Positions 26,998 through 38,158 are shown, counted from the stretch's first letter. The stretch: 64,000 bases of DNA from JAEUQQ01 sp963697285 (GCA_963697285.1 CAVONI010000011.1:930001-994000); one strand, 5' to 3'. The notes: generated from the letters alone by a model not told the origin. Made by a program: numbers and translations.

Positions 26998-27758
26998 TCA
27001 GTAGAGCGCCCAGATGAGGAACTTGGTGACGAAGAAGTTGGCGGCGAGCACGCCGACCGATGACGCCACGACCGCCTTGGTGGTCGCGCGACCGACGCCC
27101 TGTGTACCGCCCGACGTCCGCAGACCGACGTGGCACCCGATGGTGACGATCACGAAGCCCAGCAGGAACGGCTTGATGAGCCCCATGTAGATATCCTGCA
27201 CGTACAGGCCCGCGTAGACCGAACTCCAGTAGATGCTGGATGCCACCCGGAGCTGGCCGACCGTGACGAGCCAGGCCCCGGCCAGGCCGACGCCGATCGA
27301 GATGGCGGTCAGGCACGGCACCATGAGCAACCCTGCGAGCACGCGCGGCAGCACGAGCTTGCGGACGGGGTCGGTCCCGAGGGCGCGCAGGGCGCTGATC
27401 TGCTCGGTCACCACCATCGAGCCCAACTCGGCGGCGATGCCCGATCCCACGCGGCCGCTCACCATCAGGGCGGTCAGCACCGGGCCGAGTTCCTTGACGA
27501 TCGAGGCCCCGACGAGGCGTCCGACCTCGGATCGGGCTCCGAACTGGTCGAGCGTGAAGCCGGCCTGGAGCGCGAGCACGGCGCCGGTGAACAGGCCCGT
27601 GAGGATGACGACGGCCATCGAGCCGATGCCGACGACATCGAACTGCTCGACGATGTCGTGCCAGTAGATCGGTCGCGACACGACAGCGCGGGCGCACTGC
27701 TTGAGGAGTTTCACGTACTCCTGCACTTCCAGCAGCGACGACTTGATCCAATCGACGA

Positions 27759-27762
<4 letters not shown>
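26998..27762 (-). CDS. MlaE-like ABC transporter permease
   Basis: A 254-residue integral membrane protein with five to six membrane segments and an amphipathic N-terminal helix, of the MlaE/YrbE family. The family stretches GLFTGAVLALQAGFTLDQFGA, GRVGSGIAAELGSMVVTEQISALRALGTDPV and the C-terminal CHVGLRTSGGTQGVGRATTKAVV are present. Its GTG start overlaps the uvrB stop codon (GTGA), so translation is coupled to uvrB. It is the first gene of the mlaE-F-D set. Confidence 0.92.
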
Positions 27763-29792
<2,030 letters not shown>

Positions 29793-29926
29793 GGAGGGGG
29801 CTTCGCACGGCGCACGACGACAGCGTGTGCGAGAAACCCACATCGTACCACACGCCGCCGACGGGCCGGAACGGTCGAGCAGACGGCCGACAGCCAAGAG
29901 GGACGATGGGAACTGGCGGCCTGACG

Positions 29927-30853
29927 CTACTGCTGCCCGGCGGGGGCGTACGGTGCGAAATAGCCCTTGCGCGTTCGCAACCTGGAGCCCTTGAGCTCGG
30001 GACGCTTGAGGCGGATTTCGACCGAGCGCCAGGTGCCGTCGTGGCGGGCGTTCGTCGACAGGTACCCCATGATGTAACGCGCCTTGATCTCCTCGACGAG
30101 CTTGGCATACGAACCGTCGAGGTCCTTGAGCGAGCCGGGGAACAGCGCCTGGCCGCCCGTGGCCTCGGCGAGTTGCTGGAGGCGCATGCGATAGGTGAGC
30201 TTCGACGAAGACGACTGGTTGTCGAGAAAGCCGATCGCGTAGAGCGTGACGTCAGACGCCTTGAGGATGTTGATGGTGTCGTTCACCGACATCGAGCTGT
30301 TCGTGTCGCCGCCATCGGTGTAGAGCACCAGGATCTTCTCGCCATCCTGCCCTGCCGAGCCGTCGAGGTAGACGCCCAGGGCGTCGTAGAGCGCCGTGAA
30401 TCCCCCGGCCTTCCGCGAGCGGATACGCTCGACGAGCCGCGGGAAGTCGTTCTGGCCGTACCGCGCGACGCGCACCTCGGTGTCGAAGTCGACCAGCGTG
30501 ATGTCGTCGGCGTGCGGGAGGGTGTTGAGGAACTTGATGGCGGCCGTGCGGGTCGTCGCCATGTCCTCCTGCATCGATCCGCTCGCGTCGAGCATCATAC
30601 CGAGGTGAAGTGCGGTCGGCCGCTCGCCCTCGCCGTGCACGAAGAGCTGAAGACGTTGCACCTCGCCATCCTCGAGAATCTCGAAGTCGTCGGCGGTGAG
30701 CCCGGTCACCAGCGTGCCCTTCCGGTCGAGCACAGTCACACCGAAGCTGACCATGTCGATCCCCGACCGGAACACGGGCTGCGCCAGCACCGTGACCGTG
30801 GCCACGATGACGATCATTGGCAGCAGACGGAGTGGTACGGCCAGCGTCTTCAT
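29927..30853 (-). CDS. secreted VWA protein (acidobacterial VWFA-related type)
   Basis: A 308-residue exported protein with a von Willebrand factor A domain. A signal peptide (MKTLAVPLRLLPMIVIVA..., 1-24) is followed by a beta segment typical of the acidobacterial family TIGR03436 (FGVTVLDRKGTLVTGLTADDFEILEDG) and a VWA domain with the MIDAS metal site D89-x-S91-x-S93 (LDASGSM), a later T and VLYTDGGDTNSS. These proteins are very numerous in Acidobacteria and of unknown role. ATG 30853 starts the signal peptide; the frame is open to 30913. Divergent from the DHH gene. Confidence 0.9.
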   Translation of the reverse strand: MKTLAVPLRLLPMIVIVATVTVLAQPVFRSGIDMVSFGVTVLDRKGTLVTGLTADDFEILEDGEVQRLQLFVHGEGERPTALHLGMMLDASGSMQEDMATTRTAAIKFLNTLPHADDITLVDFDTEVRVARYGQNDFPRLVERIRSRKAGGFTALYDALGVYLDGSAGQDGEKILVLYTDGGDTNSSMSVNDTINILKASDVTLYAIGFLDNQSSSSKLTYRMRLQQLAEATGGQALFPGSLKDLDGSYAKLVEEIKARYIMGYLSTNARHDGTWRSVEIRLKRPELKGSRLRTRKGYFAPYAPAGQQ

Positions 30854-30994
30854 GGTTCTGCGCGTGCCTGGAGTGTAGCCGATTCGGGGGCCTGACACGA
30901 CCGGTCTCCGCATCCCGGCCGATGATCACCTGATGCGCACCCGGCCAGCCGGCGCGTCGTCACAATTCATGGCGCGCGCCGTCCAACTCGGGCG

Positions 30995-31000
30995 TATACT
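30995..31000 (+). promoter_or_regulatory. possible -10 element for the DHH gene
   Basis: GCG-TATACT, with a leader of about 45 bases to the ATG at 31052. No good -35 element is visible, so this is a weak call. Confidence 0.3.
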
Positions 31001-31051
31001 CATGGTTTCGTCGATGCGGGCCCATCCTGTGGCGTCGGGTCATCGTCTTCT

Positions 31052-32872
31052 ATGAAGTGTCTCGCCGTCTGCCAAGACGAGCTCGTCCTCCGGGTCCTCG
31101 CTCAGGTTCTCGAACCGAGCTTCGACGTCGACTTCCTCGTCGAAAGCAAACCGCTCGCGCGGCGCCTGCACGACGCCGGGCTACCCGTGACGGCTGCCGA
31201 CCCCAGGCGGGTCGACTCCTACCTGCGAGCCGACGTCTCGCCAACCACCTGCATCCTGATCCAGGACACGGGCCGCAAGAGCCTCACGAAGATCGTCGAT
31301 TCGGTCCGCGATGCGGGCGGCACCCTCATCTACATCATCGCGACCGGCAACTCGAACCGGCGCTGTGACGACGTCCGCAGCGAGTTCCCCGACGTGTCGT
31401 GCCTGACGCTCGCGGGCCTCGTCGCGCCGACCCTGCACCAGGAACTCGGCCGCTCGCTGACACGCGCGCGCGTGCAACAGTACCAGCGCTACTTCCAGGA
31501 TGCTGACCGGGTCCTGATCCTGCTGCACAACGACCCGGACCCCGACGCCATGGCCAGCGGCCTGGCGCTGCGCAACCTGCTGCGCCGCACGAAGACCACG
31601 GCCATCATCGGCGCCCTGCAGACGATGACGCGCCCCGAGAACCTCCGGATGGCGAGCCTGCTCGACATCCACGTCGAGCCGATCAGGCCCGAGGCCTTCG
31701 CGAGTTTCGACCGCATCGCCACGGTCGACGTCCAGCCGCACTACTTCGGCGGGTTGCTCCCGCGCGTCGACCTGGTCATCGACCACCATCCCGAGCAGCC
31801 AGGCTACTCGGCGGTGTTCAAGGACGTGCGCGCCGACTACGGATCCACCTGCACGATCCTCACCGAGCACCTCCGCGCCGTTGACGTCAACATCTCGGAG
31901 CGGACCGCGACGGCGATGCTGTACGCGATCAAGTCGGATACGTTGTTCTTCGCGCGCCAGACGAACCGATCAGACCTCGACGCGTTCACCTACCTGTACC
32001 CGCTGGCCGATGCGGCGCTGATTCGCAAGATGGAAGGCGCCGAAATCACGCTGGAGCGCCTCCAGGTGGTCAGGCAGGCCCTCGACTCGGGCCTGCTCAA
32101 CGGGCAGTTGTTCGTCGCGGACCTCGGCGTCGTGCAGCGCGAGGACTTCATCACCTACACCGCCGACTTCTTCCTGCAACTCGAGGAGACGCGGTGGGCG
32201 ATCATCGCGGGCCGCGTCAACGGCACGTTGATCGTCTCGGTGCGCAACCTCGGATACTCGAAGAACGCCGGGGAGTTCGTGAAGAAGGTGTTCTCGGACG
32301 TCGGCAGCGCCGGCGGCCATCGCGCCATGGCCAAGGCCGTCGTGCCCTGGAGCAAGTTCGTCGAGAAGCACGGCGATCTGGGCACCGCCGAGTTCACCGC
32401 GTTCCTCAAGGACCAGGCCACCGAGTTCCTCGGCGAGCCCGTCACCGCCGAGAAGAAAGCCCAGGTAGAGGCGCCGCGCCCCCGCGCGGCCACGGACACG
32501 ATTCGCGCCGCGTCCCGCGTCTGCTTACGCCAGCGCCTGGTCGAGGTCGGCGATCAGATCGTTCGGGTCCTCGAGGCCGATCGACAGCCGCACCATCCCG
32601 CGCGTCACGCCGGCTCGCGCCAGGTCGTCATCGCTCCAGCCGTATTGCGACGTGAGGATGGGGAGGCTGCACAGGCTCTCGACGCCCCCGAGGCTCGCGG
32701 CGCGCTTGATCACCGACAGCCGGTCGAACACGCGCGCGGCCCGCTCGTAGCTGCCGCCGACGTCGAAGGTCACCATCCCGCCGAACCCCTGCATCTGCGC
32801 CACCGCGATCGCGTGATCGGGATGCGACGGCAATCCCGGGTACAACACCTGGCTCACGCGCGCATCGTGTGA
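31052..32872 (+). CDS. TrkA_N-like + DHH/DHHA1 phosphoesterase, C-terminus reads into the opposite gene
   Basis: The credible protein spans about residues 1-490. An N-terminal nucleotide-binding-like domain (about 1-120; KCLAVCQDELVLRVLAQVLEP) resembles a divergent TrkA_N/RCK domain. A DHH domain follows (HNDPDPDA with H159, D163, D165; VDVQP with D226; IDHHPEQ with D244, H245, H246), then a DHHA1 part with GSAGGHRAMAK. DHH proteins of this type (NrnA-like) cleave short RNA, cyclic dinucleotide products or pAp. The frame does not stop at about 32520. It runs 348 bases antisense through the end of the convergent PLP-enzyme gene, which gives an Arg/His-rich tail of no family likeness. Either a stop codon was lost or a base is wrong nearby. 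Confidence 0.8.
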   Translation: MKCLAVCQDELVLRVLAQVLEPSFDVDFLVESKPLARRLHDAGLPVTAADPRRVDSYLRADVSPTTCILIQDTGRKSLTKIVDSVRDAGGTLIYIIATGNSNRRCDDVRSEFPDVSCLTLAGLVAPTLHQELGRSLTRARVQQYQRYFQDADRVLILLHNDPDPDAMASGLALRNLLRRTKTTAIIGALQTMTRPENLRMASLLDIHVEPIRPEAFASFDRIATVDVQPHYFGGLLPRVDLVIDHHPEQPGYSAVFKDVRADYGSTCTILTEHLRAVDVNISERTATAMLYAIKSDTLFFARQTNRSDLDAFTYLYPLADAALIRKMEGAEITLERLQVVRQALDSGLLNGQLFVADLGVVQREDFITYTADFFLQLEETRWAIIAGRVNGTLIVSVRNLGYSKNAGEFVKKVFSDVGSAGGHRAMAKAVVPWSKFVEKHGDLGTAEFTAFLKDQATEFLGEPVTAEKKAQVEAPRPRAATDTIRAASRVCLRQRLVEVGDQIVRVLEADRQPHHPARHAGSRQVVIAPAVLRREDGEAAQALDAPEARGALDHRQPVEHARGPLVAAADVEGHHPAEPLHLRHRDRVIGMRRQSRVQHLAHARIV

Positions 32873-33697
32873 CAGCCACTCGGCCACCGCCATCGCACTC
32901 GCGTTGTGCTTCGCGACACGCACGTCGACGGTCTTCATGCTCCGCGCGAGCACGTATGCAGGCTGGGGGTCGAGGATCGTCCCCAGCAGCCGGCGCATCG
33001 GCCGGATGCGGTCGATGAGCGCCCGCGAGGCCGCCACCGCACCCGCGGTCACATCGCTGTGGCCGTTGAGGTACTTCGTCGCGCTGTGCATGACCACGTC
33101 GACGCCCAGCGCCAGCGGTTGCTGGTTCACCGGGCTCGCGAACGTCGAGTCGAGGACGCTGAGCACGCCGTGCGCGCGGCACACGTCGGCAACACGGCGG
33201 ATGTCGATGCAGCGCAGCGTCGGGTTGATCGGCGACTCGAACCAGAGCAGCCTCGTCCGCGGCGTGATGGCCGACGAGGGGTCGCGCGTTTCGTCGAGCG
33301 TCAGGAAGCGAACGGTCACACCAAACCGTTCGAGCTGCTTCAGGAACGCCATGGTGTTCCCGTAGATGGCCCCGCTGCACAGCATCTCGTCGCCCGCCGA
33401 GAGCAGCGCCATCACCGTCGTCGAGACCGCGGCCATGCCCGACCCGAAGACGAGCGCGGCCTCGGCATGCTCGAGCACCGCCAGCTTGGCCTCGGCCGAC
33501 ATCACGGTGGGGTTGCCGTAGCGCGAGTAGATCAGCAGGTCGCTCCTGGCGTCCTGGAAGGCGACCAGCGAGGCTGCGTCGGGAAACAGGAACGTCGTGG
33601 TCTCGTAGATGGGCGTGGTCAACGGGTGCGCCCACGCCGGATGGCCCTCGGCTTCGTGAATCACACGGGTGTCGGGGCGGTGCGCCTTGTCGGCCAT
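32525..33697 (-). CDS. trans-sulfuration PLP enzyme (cystathionine gamma-synthase/lyase family)
   Basis: A 390-residue PLP-dependent enzyme of the Cys/Met metabolism family. Typical marks are YSRYGNPT, FGSGMAAVST, the aromatic YG of IYGNT, WFESPINPTL, and the PLP lysine in SATKYLNGHSD (about K208). The family includes cystathionine gamma-synthase, cystathionine beta- and gamma-lyase and methionine gamma-lyase; sequence alone does not separate them safely. ATG 33697 is six bases after a GAGAGG site; ATG 33703 leaves no space for one. It overlaps the stop of the upstream patatin-like gene, and its 3' end is overlapped antisense by the extended DHH frame. Confidence 0.88.
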   Translation of the reverse strand: MADKAHRPDTRVIHEAEGHPAWAHPLTTPIYETTTFLFPDAASLVAFQDARSDLLIYSRYGNPTVMSAEAKLAVLEHAEAALVFGSGMAAVSTTVMALLSAGDEMLCSGAIYGNTMAFLKQLERFGVTVRFLTLDETRDPSSAITPRTRLLWFESPINPTLRCIDIRRVADVCRAHGVLSVLDSTFASPVNQQPLALGVDVVMHSATKYLNGHSDVTAGAVAASRALIDRIRPMRRLLGTILDPQPAYVLARSMKTVDVRVAKHNASAMAVAEWLSHDARVSQVLYPGLPSHPDHAIAVAQMQGFGGMVTFDVGGSYERAARVFDRLSVIKRAASLGGVESLCSLPILTSQYGWSDDDLARAGVTRGMVRLSIGLEDPNDLIADLDQALA

Positions 33698-33699
33698 GG

Positions 33700-35154
33700 T
33701 CATCCTCTCAGCGGCAGGTCGTCGTCGCGTCGCTTCGCGGGGGCGGCGGTCATCGCGTCGCCTCCGGCCCCGACCACGGGCTCGATGAACTGGTGATACG
33801 CGTCTTCGTAGCCGGCCGCCAGCGCCTCGTCCAGGACGTGCCAGCGGTCAGACCGGGCGTCCCAGGCGCCACCGACGTCGAACGGCAGAAGCGGTTGGTG
33901 CTCCGGTCGGATCTCGACGATGGCGGCGAACCGGGCCTCGTGGGCGAGGACGGCATCGCGGATCCCCGCGCGCTCGGCGGCCACGAGCGCCTCGGCGAGC
34001 CGGCCGCGCGGGTCCGTGCGGGCGGGTGTCAGCGCGTGCGGCGTGTCGACGGAGGCCGACGACGAGACGAGGATGACCTGCGTGACGCCGGCGCGTGCGA
34101 CTTCCTCGAGCACGCGTCCCACTGCGGCAGGCCGGTGGACGAGGCGATGCGTCTCGCCACGCCAGAACGCGTCGGCCGCAAACGTGATGGCGGCAGGTTC
34201 GGAGATGGCGGGAAGGGCCAGTGACCCGGCGACGGCATCGAACACGTGCGACCGGCCAGCCCCGGCGATGTCCACGAAGTCTGGCGCGCGTTGAGCCGAG
34301 GGACGCGTGCCGCCGACGAACGCTTCGCGGTGCGCCGGCGCGACCGCCGCGAACACGAGGTCGCGCCTGGCGTCGAGGTCGTGCACGACCATGATCAGCT
34401 CGCGGTAGCCAGGCTGGCCCAGGTTTTCGGCGAGCAACTCGCCGTAGCGCTGCGACAGGTCGGCCCGTTCCGGCTCGGCGACCGTGGCCGCGCCGCGCAG
34501 GAACCGCCAGAACCCACCAGTTGCCCACCGGATCGCGCGCCCCGCATCGAGCGGCGGGCCGAGGACGTTCCACCACGCGTGTCCCTTCCGCGTGGCGACG
34601 AAGCGGCGACGCACCAAGGCCACGCATGCCGCCACCAGCAGCGTCAGCGCCGTCACGATCAGGGCAGCCGTCGTCGCCCTCGGCATCAGGACGAGCAGCA
34701 CGTCTGGCGAGAGCACGTGCGACACCCATGTCGCGTAGGTCGCGGCCAGTTGCGCGCCCGCCGTCGGGGCGGCGAGTGCCACCAGGTAGACCAGCGGATA
34801 GGCCAGGGCTGCGACCAGCGCCAGCGCCAGCGGCAGCAACAGCAGCGACAAGGACAGGGCGATCCCCCACGCCCCCCAGCTCCAGGCGGCGCGCCACTGA
34901 TAGAGGGTCGAGAGTCCCCTGGCGTCACGCCAGAGGCCTGCGGCATCCCACAGGCGGGCGTCGGCGTCCACGGCGCTGAAGACGGCCGTCACTGCGCCCA
35001 TCCCGTGCCCGGCCACCACGTCGATCCGGATCCCGGCTTCTCGCAGCGCCTTCACCACGCCCGCGTGGTAGGCCCCGGCGACCCCGGCGCCGGTCAACAC
35101 GAGCGCCGTGCGGCGTTGCGGGGAATAGGCAGAGCCCGTGGGCGAAGAGGGCAC
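33700..35154 (-). CDS. membrane patatin-like protein lacking the catalytic serine
   Basis: A 484-residue protein with a patatin-like N-terminus (ALVLTGAGVAGAYHAGVVKALREAGIRIDVVAGHGMGAVTAVFSA) but with GHGMG where functional patatins have G-x-S-x-G; residue 51 is glycine. The usual D-G-G/A catalytic aspartate motif is also absent (ITFAADAFWRGE takes its place). The central part (about 95-180) contains two to four strongly hydrophobic segments, so the protein is probably in the membrane. It looks like a pseudoenzyme rather than a lipase. Gene order: greA is upstream on the same strand, the trans-sulfuration enzyme overlaps downstream. Confidence 0.75.
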   Translation of the reverse strand: MPSSPTGSAYSPQRRTALVLTGAGVAGAYHAGVVKALREAGIRIDVVAGHGMGAVTAVFSAVDADARLWDAAGLWRDARGLSTLYQWRAAWSWGAWGIALSLSLLLLPLALALVAALAYPLVYLVALAAPTAGAQLAATYATWVSHVLSPDVLLVLMPRATTAALIVTALTLLVAACVALVRRRFVATRKGHAWWNVLGPPLDAGRAIRWATGGFWRFLRGAATVAEPERADLSQRYGELLAENLGQPGYRELIMVVHDLDARRDLVFAAVAPAHREAFVGGTRPSAQRAPDFVDIAGAGRSHVFDAVAGSLALPAISEPAAITFAADAFWRGETHRLVHRPAAVGRVLEEVARAGVTQVILVSSSASVDTPHALTPARTDPRGRLAEALVAAERAGIRDAVLAHEARFAAIVEIRPEHQPLLPFDVGGAWDARSDRWHVLDEALAAGYEDAYHQFIEPVVGAGGDAMTAAPAKRRDDDLPLRG

Positions 35155-35172
35155 GCGACCGGCGTCCTGTGG

Positions 35173-35637
35173 CTAAGCGTCGTGGATGGTGGTCAGCTTG
35201 AGAATCTCGAACTCGCGCGCGCCGTTCGGGGTGTCGACCGTGAACTCGTCGCCGACCGCGCGGTTGAGCATGGCGCGCCCGATGGGCGAGACGGTCGAAA
35301 TCAGGCCCCGCTCGACATCGGCGTCTTCTGGCATGACGAGGCTGACCGTCATCTCCTCGCCGGTCGACTCGATGAGCGTGACGGTCGATCCGAGACCGGC
35401 CTTGTCGCGAGGCAGCTTGTCGACGTTCATCATCGCGATTTCGCCAACGCGCTTCTTGAGCATCGAAATGCGTGCGTTGACGAAATCCTGGCGATCCTTC
35501 GCCGCCTTGTACTCGGCGTTCTCTCGCAGGTCGCCCAACTCGCGGGCGCGCTGGATCTCCCTGGGCAACTCCGTCTTGAGCTCGCGCTCGAGTTCAGCGA
35601 TTTGATCTTCGAACCGCTTGACCAGCTTGGCCTTCAT
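35173..35637 (-). CDS. greA: transcription elongation factor GreA
   Basis: A 154-residue cleavage factor that rescues backtracked RNA polymerase. It has an N-terminal coiled coil (FEDQIAELERELKTELPREIQRARELGDLRENAEYKAAK with the tip acidic pair in GDLRENAEY) and a C-terminal FKBP-like domain ending IGRAMLNRAVGDEFTVDTPNGAREFEILKL. Length is normal. The start is ATG 35637; an open frame upstream does not match the family. A 19-base gap separates it from the patatin-like gene downstream. Confidence 0.95.
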   Translation of the reverse strand: MKAKLVKRFEDQIAELERELKTELPREIQRARELGDLRENAEYKAAKDRQDFVNARISMLKKRVGEIAMMNVDKLPRDKAGLGSTVTLIESTGEEMTVSLVMPEDADVERGLISTVSPIGRAMLNRAVGDEFTVDTPNGAREFEILKLTTIHDA

Positions 35638-35914
35638 CGTCGGTATTGCTCCTGAACCACTGCAGAACCTTCGGGAAACACAATCCCTGCGCGCAACGTG
35701 CCGCGCGGGATGCACCCGTCCACGTGTTTGGTGATGGTCGTCCGGGCGCGGGCAGGCCACCTGCTACGGACCCGAGGTCGTCAGACCGGAATCGCGGCAG
35801 TCTAGCACGGACCCCCAAGCGCCTGATCCGGCAGGGGTTTGTTACACTCGCCCCCATGGCTGGCGACGTCGCTCCCCCCGGGTCACCAGCCGCACGCATC
35901 CGCTCGTCCAGCGG

Positions 35915-36667
35915 ATGCGCCGGCAGGCGCGGGGACGGTCGCCCGACGACCCCACCTGCCTGCTCGACGGCGTGCACCTCGTCACGATGGCTGTGGACCT
36001 GGGCGTGACGCTGGATGCGGTGCTCATCGATGAGGTGTCGGCCTCTGACGAGGTTGCGGCCCTCGGCCGCCGCCTCGCACGGATGCATGCCCCGACGACC
36101 TGCGGCTCGGCAGCAGCCCTCGACGCCGCCAGCCCGGTGCGATCGCCGTCGCCGGTGGTGGCCCTCGCGCGCCTCGAACCAGCCGCGCTCGCCCGCATCG
36201 TCGCCGGCTCGTCGCCCATGCGCATTGTCGTCGTGGCCGGGGTGCAGGATCCGGGCAACCTGGGCGCCATCATCCGGACGGCCGATGCCGGCGGCGCCGC
36301 TGCCGTCGTGTGCGTGGGCGCGTGTGCGGATCCCTTTGGATGGAAAGCCCTGCGCGGCTCGATGGGCAGCACCTTGCGACTGCCCGTCTGCGTCGAGCCG
36401 ACGACTGAACGGGCTATCGCGACGCTGAAGCGTGCGGGCGTCCACCTCGTCGCGCTCGACGCCAGCGCCCCCACGGCACTGCCTGAGGCCCGCTGGCCTC
36501 CGCGCGTGGCGCTGGTGGTCGGACGCGAAGGTGGCGGCCTCGATGACCTCATGCGCGAGCGGGCAGACGCGCTGGTGCGTATCCCGATGCGCGACGGCGT
36601 CGAGTCGCTGAACGTGGCCGTGGCCACCGGCATCGCGCTGTACGCCGCACAGCAGGCAGGCCGATGA
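35915..36667 (+). CDS. SpoU/TrmH-family RNA 2'-O-methyltransferase (RlmB-like), N-terminus frameshifted
   Basis: The intact frame encodes 250 residues of a SPOUT methyltransferase: motif 1 VVAGVQDPGNLGAIIRTADAGG, motif 2 VALVVGREGGGLDDLMRERAD and motif 3 RIPMRDGVESLNVAVATGIALYAA (trefoil-knot SAM site). These enzymes 2'-O-methylate 23S rRNA or tRNA. The in-frame sequence continues upstream as VTSRTHPLVQRMRR, a family-typical N-terminus, but has no start codon. ATG 35856 (MAGDVAPP) joins it if one C is added to the C6 run at 35874-35879; the length then becomes divisible by three (270 residues). The stop overlaps the mgsA ATG (ATGA), so the two genes are coupled. Confidence 0.85.
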   Translation: MRRQARGRSPDDPTCLLDGVHLVTMAVDLGVTLDAVLIDEVSASDEVAALGRRLARMHAPTTCGSAAALDAASPVRSPSPVVALARLEPAALARIVAGSSPMRIVVVAGVQDPGNLGAIIRTADAGGAAAVVCVGACADPFGWKALRGSMGSTLRLPVCVEPTTERAIATLKRAGVHLVALDASAPTALPEARWPPRVALVVGREGGGLDDLMRERADALVRIPMRDGVESLNVAVATGIALYAAQQAGR

Positions 36668-36697
36668 CCGGGTTTCTGTTCGACCAGCCTTCGCCCG

Positions 36698-38146
36698 ATG
36701 GCGAAGAACGGGCTACGGCTCGGCAAGCTGACCCGGCCGGTGAGCGAGGGCCTGCGGCGCGGCAGGCTGGCCCGGCCGGTGGGAGGGCCGGCGGCGCGGC
36801 AGGCTGGCCCGGCCGGTGAGGGAGGGCGTGCGGAGCCTGGCGCTGGCGCACGGGCGCCGCTGGCTGACCGGATGCGGCCGCGCGGGTGGGACGAGTTCGT
36901 CGGGCAGGCCCATCTCGTCGCCCCCGGCAAGCCCCTGCGCGAGGCGATCGAGCGTGACGTGCTGCAGTCGATCATCCTGTGGGGCCCGCCGGGCACCGGC
37001 AAGACCACGCTCGCCCGCATGCTTGCGGCGACGACGCAGGCGCACTTCATCGCGTTCAGCGCGGTGCTGGCCGGCATCAAGGACATCAAGGCCGTGATGG
37101 CCGAGGCCGAGGCCGCGCGTGCCCGGCTCGGCCGGCGCACGATCCTCTTCATCGACGAGATTCACCGCTTCAACAAGGCACAGCAGGATGCGTTTCTGCC
37201 GCGCGTGGAAGCGGGCGACATCATCCTGGTGGGCGCGACGACCGAGAACCCGTCGTTCGAGGTGAACGCGGCGCTGCTGTCGCGGTCGAAGGTGTTCGTG
37301 TTGCGGCAACTCGAGCAGGCCGACCTCGAGACCCTCGTGCGACGTGCGCTCGAGGATCGCGAGCGCGGCCTTGGCGACCTCGAGGTGCAGGCCGACGACG
37401 ACGCGGTGGCGATCATCGCGCGCCACGCAAACGGCGATGCACGCGCGGCGCTGGGCCTGCTCGAGCTGGCCGCCGGCGTCGCCGTGGGGCGCGATGACCG
37501 GCGGATCGATCGCGCGCTGCTGGCCGATCTCACGTCGAGGCGATCCCTGCTCTACGACAAGCAGGGCGAGGAGCACTTCAACCTGATCTCGGCGCTGCAC
37601 AAGTCGATGCGCAACAGCGACCCCGATGCCGCGGTCTACTGGCTCGCGCGCATGCTCGAAGCCGGCGAGGACGTGATGTACATCGCGCGGCGGCTCGTGC
37701 GCTTCGCGTCAGAAGACGTGGGCAACGCCGATCCGCAGGCGCTCGTGGTCACGATTGCGGCGAAGGACGCCGCGCACATGCTGGGGCTGCCCGAGGCCAA
37801 CACGGCCCTGGCGCAGGCGGCGACGTACCTCGCGACGGCCCCGAAGAGCAACGCCGTCTACGTGGCGTACAACGCGGCGGCCGAGGATGCCCACGTGCAG
37901 GCGGCCGACCCGGTGCCGCTGCACCTGCGCAATGCGCCCACGAGGCTGATGAAACAACTCGACTACGGCAAGGGCTACCGCTACGCGCACGACGAGCGCG
38001 ACGCGATCGCCGACATGGACTGCCTGCCCGAGTCGTTGCAGCATCGCGTGTACTACGAGCCGAAAGACCGTGGCTTCGAGAAGGAGATCAAGCGCCGGCT
38101 CGACGCCTGGAAGGACATCAAGAAGAAGCGACGCGGCGAGCCCTGA
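36698..38146 (+). CDS. rarA: replication-associated recombination protein A (RarA/MgsA AAA ATPase)
   Basis: The intact frame has 482 residues, of which about 60-480 are the clamp-loader-like RarA: PLADRMRPRGWDEFVGQAHLV, Walker A GPPGTGKTTLARM, Walker B TILFIDEIHRFNKAQQDAFLP, sensor TTENPSFEVN, and the tetramerisation domain to the end. RarA acts at stalled forks. The likely true start is ATG 36664, which overlaps the methyltransferase stop (ATGA) and begins MTGFLFDQPSP as in relatives. Its frame is lost in a GC-rich 39-bp tandem repeat (36721-36835) whose middle copy is two bases short. Restoring two bases makes 494 codons in one frame. As it stands, translation from ATG 36698 would give an artificial repeat-coded N-terminus. 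Confidence 0.88.
   Translation: MAKNGLRLGKLTRPVSEGLRRGRLARPVGGPAARQAGPAGEGGRAEPGAGARAPLADRMRPRGWDEFVGQAHLVAPGKPLREAIERDVLQSIILWGPPGTGKTTLARMLAATTQAHFIAFSAVLAGIKDIKAVMAEAEAARARLGRRTILFIDEIHRFNKAQQDAFLPRVEAGDIILVGATTENPSFEVNAALLSRSKVFVLRQLEQADLETLVRRALEDRERGLGDLEVQADDDAVAIIARHANGDARAALGLLELAAGVAVGRDDRRIDRALLADLTSRRSLLYDKQGEEHFNLISALHKSMRNSDPDAAVYWLARMLEAGEDVMYIARRLVRFASEDVGNADPQALVVTIAAKDAAHMLGLPEANTALAQAATYLATAPKSNAVYVAYNAAAEDAHVQAADPVPLHLRNAPTRLMKQLDYGKGYRYAHDERDAIADMDCLPESLQHRVYYEPKDRGFEKEIKRRLDAWKDIKKKRRGEP
36721..36835 (+). repeat. 39-bp tandem repeat in the rarA leader, 3 copies
   Basis: Copies start at 36721 (39 bases), 36760 (37 bases) and 36797 (39 bases), sharing the core GGCAGGCTGGCCCGGCCGGTG (first copy with two changes). 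The two-base shortening of copy 2 is what breaks the reading frame between ATG 36664 and the RarA domain. Confidence 0.8.
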
Positions 38147-38158
38147 TCAGCCCGTCGC

